A stretch of DNA of 34,503 nt from Fusobacterium sp. (lineage in GTDB: Bacteria; Fusobacteriota; Fusobacteriia; Fusobacteriales; Fusobacteriaceae). The notes beneath the pieces were generated by a model, which saw only the letters and a program-made list of their open reading frames with translations, made no database searches and was not told where the DNA came from. Positions 32,657 to 34,503 of the stretch are shown here, piece after piece. Both the position numbers and the translations under genes were made by a program. Where the stretch lies: assembly GCF_032477075.1 (NCBI RefSeq), contig NZ_JAWDXO010000029.1, positions 1 through 34,503 on the forward strand, written 5' to 3'. How positions within the stretch are numbered: the stretch's first letter is position 1; each line of letters starts with the position of its first letter.

Positions 32657-33082
32657 TTAGTCTACTATTTTGATTCCCATTGATCTTGCTGAACCAGCTA
32701 TAATTTTCATAGCAGCTTCTACTGATCCTGCATTTAAGTCAGGCATCTTTGTTTCTGCAAGTTCTCTTAATTTTGCTGTTGTTATTTGTCCAGCAACTTC
32801 TTTTTTAGAGTTTTTAGCTGCTGACTGGATTCCTGCTGCTTTCTTTAACAAGTCAGATGCAGGTGGAGTTTTTAGTATAAATGTGAAAGATCTATCATTA
32901 TATACAGAAATTTCTACTGGAATTACCCATCCAGCTTTATCTTGAGTCTTTGCATTAAATGCTTTACAGAATTCCATAATGTTAACTCCATGTTGCCCTA
33001 ATGCTGGTCCAACTGGTGGAGCTGGATTAGCTTTACCTGCTGGTAGTTGTAGTTTTATTATTTTAATTACTTCTTTTGCCAT
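32657..33082 (-). CDS. rplK: Ribosomal protein uL11
   Basis: This 141-aa protein has the L11 landmarks: LQLPAGKANPAPPVGPALGQHGVNIMEFCKAFN in the N-terminal domain and KMPDLNAGSVEAAMKIIAGSARSMGI at the C-terminal rRNA-binding domain. It forms the GTPase-associated centre with L10-L12. It is paired with rplA downstream, as is nearly universal. Confidence 0.98.
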   Translation of the reverse strand: MAKEVIKIIKLQLPAGKANPAPPVGPALGQHGVNIMEFCKAFNAKTQDKAGWVIPVEISVYNDRSFTFILKTPPASDLLKKAAGIQSAAKNSKKEVAGQITTAKLRELAETKMPDLNAGSVEAAMKIIAGSARSMGIKIVD

Positions 33083-33110
33083 TTTATTTAATTACACCTC
33101 CATAAATTGT

Positions 33111-33136
33111 GTGGTAATGACGGTGTCATCTCCCAC
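33111..33136 (-). promoter_or_regulatory. L1-operator-like RNA element before rplK
   Basis: Minus strand GTGGGAG, then a perfect ATGAC/GTCAT hairpin with loop ACC, then TACCAC. The outer GTGG/CCAC stem and the asymmetric GAG/TA internal loop resemble the L1-binding site in 23S rRNA and in rplKA leaders of other bacteria. It ends about 28 nt before the rplK start and would let L1 control its own operon. Confidence 0.65.
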
Positions 33137-33153
33137 TAAAAAGACATAACTTA

Positions 33154-33753
33154 CTATGCCTTCTCAACACTGTTAAAATCTACTTCTATAGGAGTCATTC
33201 TCCCAAACATTTCGATCATAACTTTTACTTTCTTTTGTTCCATATCTATTTCTGCTACTTTTCCTTCATGACCTGTAAAACCTCCTCCAAGGATTTTTAC
33301 AAAATCACCAAGTCCAAAGTTAATTTTTACAACTTCTTTATTTTCTTTTTCTTCCTTTGGAATATCATAACCAATAACTCTGAATATGTTTAATACCTCA
33401 TCATCTTCCATAGGAATAGGGTCAGAACCAACACCAACAAATCCTGTTACTCCATTTGTGTTTCTTACTACATACCAAGCATTAGAATCAACTCTAAAGT
33501 TTATTCCATCTTCACTTTCCTCTCTTGTTGCTACCATTTCTAGCATAACATATCCAGGAAATATTTTTCTGGCTACAGTTTTCTTTTTCCCTCTAACCTC
33601 TTCAATAGTCTCTTCCTCAGGAACTAGCACTTTTGTAACTATTTCTCCAATTCCAAGTGTTTCTATTTTTTGTTCAAGGTCAGTTTTTACTTTTTTCTCA
33701 TACCCTGAATAAGTATGAATCATAAACCATTTTTTTACTAATGTTTTTTCCAT
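33154..33753 (-). CDS. nusG: Transcription termination/antitermination factor NusG
   Basis: This 199-aa protein has the NGN domain (KKWFMIHTYSGYEKKV at the start, FPGYVMLEM, WYVVRNTNGVTGFVG) and a C-terminal KOW domain (FGLGDFVKILGGGFTGHEGKVAEID). A TTG opens the frame five codons earlier, but it overlaps the GGAGG that correctly spaces the ATG at 33753. It links RNA polymerase to Rho or the ribosome. secE ends 4 bp upstream. Confidence 0.97.
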   Translation of the reverse strand: MEKTLVKKWFMIHTYSGYEKKVKTDLEQKIETLGIGEIVTKVLVPEEETIEEVRGKKKTVARKIFPGYVMLEMVATREESEDGINFRVDSNAWYVVRNTNGVTGFVGVGSDPIPMEDDEVLNIFRVIGYDIPKEEKENKEVVKINFGLGDFVKILGGGFTGHEGKVAEIDMEQKKVKVMIEMFGRMTPIEVDFNSVEKA

Positions 33754-33757
33754 TATA

Positions 33758-33940
33758 TTATCCTCCAAAAAGAGAGACCAATACTTTCAACAGTCTAGAA
33801 GCAATTAAATCAAAAACTCCCAAATAAATGCTTAAAACTAAGCTCATAACAATTACCCAAAGAGTTGAATTTACAATCTCTTCTTTTTTAGGCCATTGAA
33901 CCTTGGAATATTCCATTTTTATTCCTTGAAACAGATTCAT
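33758..33940 (-). CDS. secE: Preprotein translocase subunit SecE
   Basis: This 60-aa protein of the short, single-helix SecE type has a conserved cytoplasmic segment EYSKVQWPKKEEI (10-22) followed by one transmembrane helix (about 27-50). It stabilises SecY in the inner membrane. It lies between tRNA-Trp and nusG, the usual bacterial neighbourhood. AAAGGTGG precedes the ATG at 33940. Confidence 0.96.
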   Translation of the reverse strand: MNLFQGIKMEYSKVQWPKKEEIVNSTLWVIVMSLVLSIYLGVFDLIASRLLKVLVSLFGG

Positions 33941-33975
33941 AAAACCACCTTTAATTTCGACTTTAATATAAAAAA

Positions 33976-34051
33976 TGGCAGGTCAAGAGGGACTCGAACC
34001 CCCAACCCTCGGTTTTGGAGACCGATGCTCTACCAATTGAGCCATTGACCT
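33976..34051 (-). tRNA. tRNA-Trp (anticodon CCA)
   Basis: A full 76-nt cloverleaf on the minus strand: acceptor stem AGGTCAA/TTGACCT, anticodon loop CTCCAAA with anticodon CCA, T-loop GGTTCGAGTC, and an encoded 3' CCA. It lies between rpmG and secE, a common arrangement. Confidence 0.98.
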
Positions 34052-34076
34052 GCATGTTGTAAATTTACATAAAAAA

Positions 34077-34229
34077 CTATTTTTTAGTTTCTTTGTGTAA
34101 AGTAACTTTTTTGTCCCACTTACAGTATTTATTAATTTCTAATCTTTCAGTAGTGTTCTTTTTATTTTTTGATGTACTATAGTTTCTTCTTTTACACTCT
34201 GTACATTCTAATTGAATATTTACTCTCAA
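34077..34229 (-). CDS. rpmG: Ribosomal protein bL33
   Basis: A 50-aa protein beginning MRVNIQLECTECKRRNY, with NKKNTTERLEINKYCKWDKK and a closing TLHKETKK, which is clearly bL33. The start codon is TTG (34229), with GGAGGTG upstream; no ATG is available near it. It has the CxxC pair (Cys9, Cys12) and one further Cys (Cys36) where fully zinc-binding versions have two, so zinc binding may be weakened. It is followed by tRNA-Trp and secE and preceded by a strong promoter. Confidence 0.95.
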   Translation of the reverse strand: MRVNIQLECTECKRRNYSTSKNKKNTTERLEINKYCKWDKKVTLHKETKK

Positions 34230-34269
34230 TTTTACACCTCCACTCATTAACGGTATCTTTGCGATCCTC

Positions 34270-34290
34270 CCATATTAAGTCATAATATGG
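34270..34290 (-). other. Stem-loop in the rpmG leader
   Basis: CCATATTA pairs perfectly with TAATATGG (8 bp, 5-nt loop) between the promoter and the rpmG start. It could be an RNA 5' stabiliser or a protein-binding site. Confidence 0.5.
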
Positions 34291-34332
34291 TGAAAAAGAG
34301 TTTACTCTATCTTGCTTTCTAAGACATAGAAT

Positions 34333-34361
34333 ATAATATCAGATTTTCTTAACTTTGTCAA
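34333..34361 (-). promoter_or_regulatory. Strong promoter of the rpmG-tRNA-Trp-secE-nusG operon
   Basis: Minus strand TTGACA (34356-34361), 17-bp spacer, extended TG and TATTAT (34333-34338). It lies in the gap after 5S rRNA and probably drives rpmG, tRNA-Trp, secE and nusG, and possibly the ribosomal protein genes. Confidence 0.88.
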
Positions 34362-34410
34362 ATAATTTTATTAAAATGTTTTAAATTTTCTTTTTCTGAC
34401 AAAGAAAAAA

Positions 34411-34503
34411 GCTTGGCAAGTACCTATCCTCCCGGGAGGCTTCCCTCCAAGTACTTTCAGCGTTTACGGGCTTAACTTCTGGGTTCGGTATGGGACCAGG
34501 TGT
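34411..34503 (-). rRNA. rrf: 5S rRNA, 3' part (5' end beyond the window)
   Basis: The minus strand carries the conserved 5S sequence (CCATACCGAACCCAGAAG, TAAGCCCGTAAACGC, CCGGGAGGATAGG) and ends in TTGCCAAGC, which would pair with the missing 5' end. About 93 nt are inside the window, so roughly 25 nt are lost. It marks the end of an rRNA operon running in the same direction as the protein genes. Confidence 0.95.

Noticed and set aside
34381..34410. Intrinsic terminator directly after 5S rRNA
   Set aside because: The only stem is TTTTCTTT with AAAGAAAA, far too weak to call.
1..34503. CRISPR array, insertion sequence, prophage or integration site
   Set aside because: No regularly spaced repeats, transposase, integrase or direct-repeat boundaries were seen; gene order is that of a stable chromosome.

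Overview
The window looks like a chromosomal segment of a Fusobacterium (probably one of the larger-genome species such as the F. varium/ulcerans/mortiferum group; species is inference). The DNA is very AT-rich, most ribosome binding sites are strong GGAGG types, and envelope proteins are of diderm type (outer-membrane beta-barrel, lipoproteins). At the same time the housekeeping order yicC-remA-gmk-rpoZ is the one familiar from Firmicutes, a mix typical of Fusobacteria. No insertion sequence, phage gene or CRISPR array is visible.

Layout. (1) 1-6565: a secreted FAD/FMN reductase of the flavocytochrome c fumarate reductase family (minus); a PrpR-like sigma-54 activator (minus); and, divergent from it, a three-gene plus-strand operon with a textbook -24/-12 promoter, encoding a split UxaA-type hydro-lyase and a KdgT-type sugar-acid permease. 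(2) 6640-15627: a sialic acid (Neu5Ac) scavenging locus, all minus: a LacI-type regulator, TRAP transporter siaP and fused siaQM, a collapsed acetylesterase pseudogene, nanK, yhcH, nanA, nanE, and a separately promoted NanM-like kelch lipoprotein. A divergent beta-barrel protein (15950-16804) may be the matching outer-membrane pore. Three promoters (before the regulator, before yhcH and before nanM) each carry a near-identical operator AATGWWCACGMGWACA at exactly the same distance from the -35 box, so one repressor probably controls the whole set. (3) 16805-21140: a possible small RNA, a ComF-like phosphoribosyltransferase, a K+-dependent membrane pyrophosphatase, the flavin transferase ApbE and RpoZ. 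(4) 21150-34503: gmk, remA, yicC, rpoC, rpoB, rplL, rplJ, rplA, rplK, nusG, secE, tRNA-Trp, rpmG and the 3' part of a 5S rRNA, all minus, i.e. an rRNA operon end followed by the classical transcription/translation cluster. Its spacers hold an L10 leader, two L1-operator-like elements and several hairpins.

How the parts fit. Sialic acid would cross the outer membrane through a porin, be epimerised by NanM, bound by SiaP, imported by SiaQM, cleaved by NanA to ManNAc, phosphorylated by NanK and epimerised by NanE to GlcNAc-6-P; NagA and NagB must lie elsewhere. The ApbE lipoprotein is a plausible flavinylation enzyme for the secreted reductase at the other end of the window. The sigma-54 operon handles an unidentified sugar acid.
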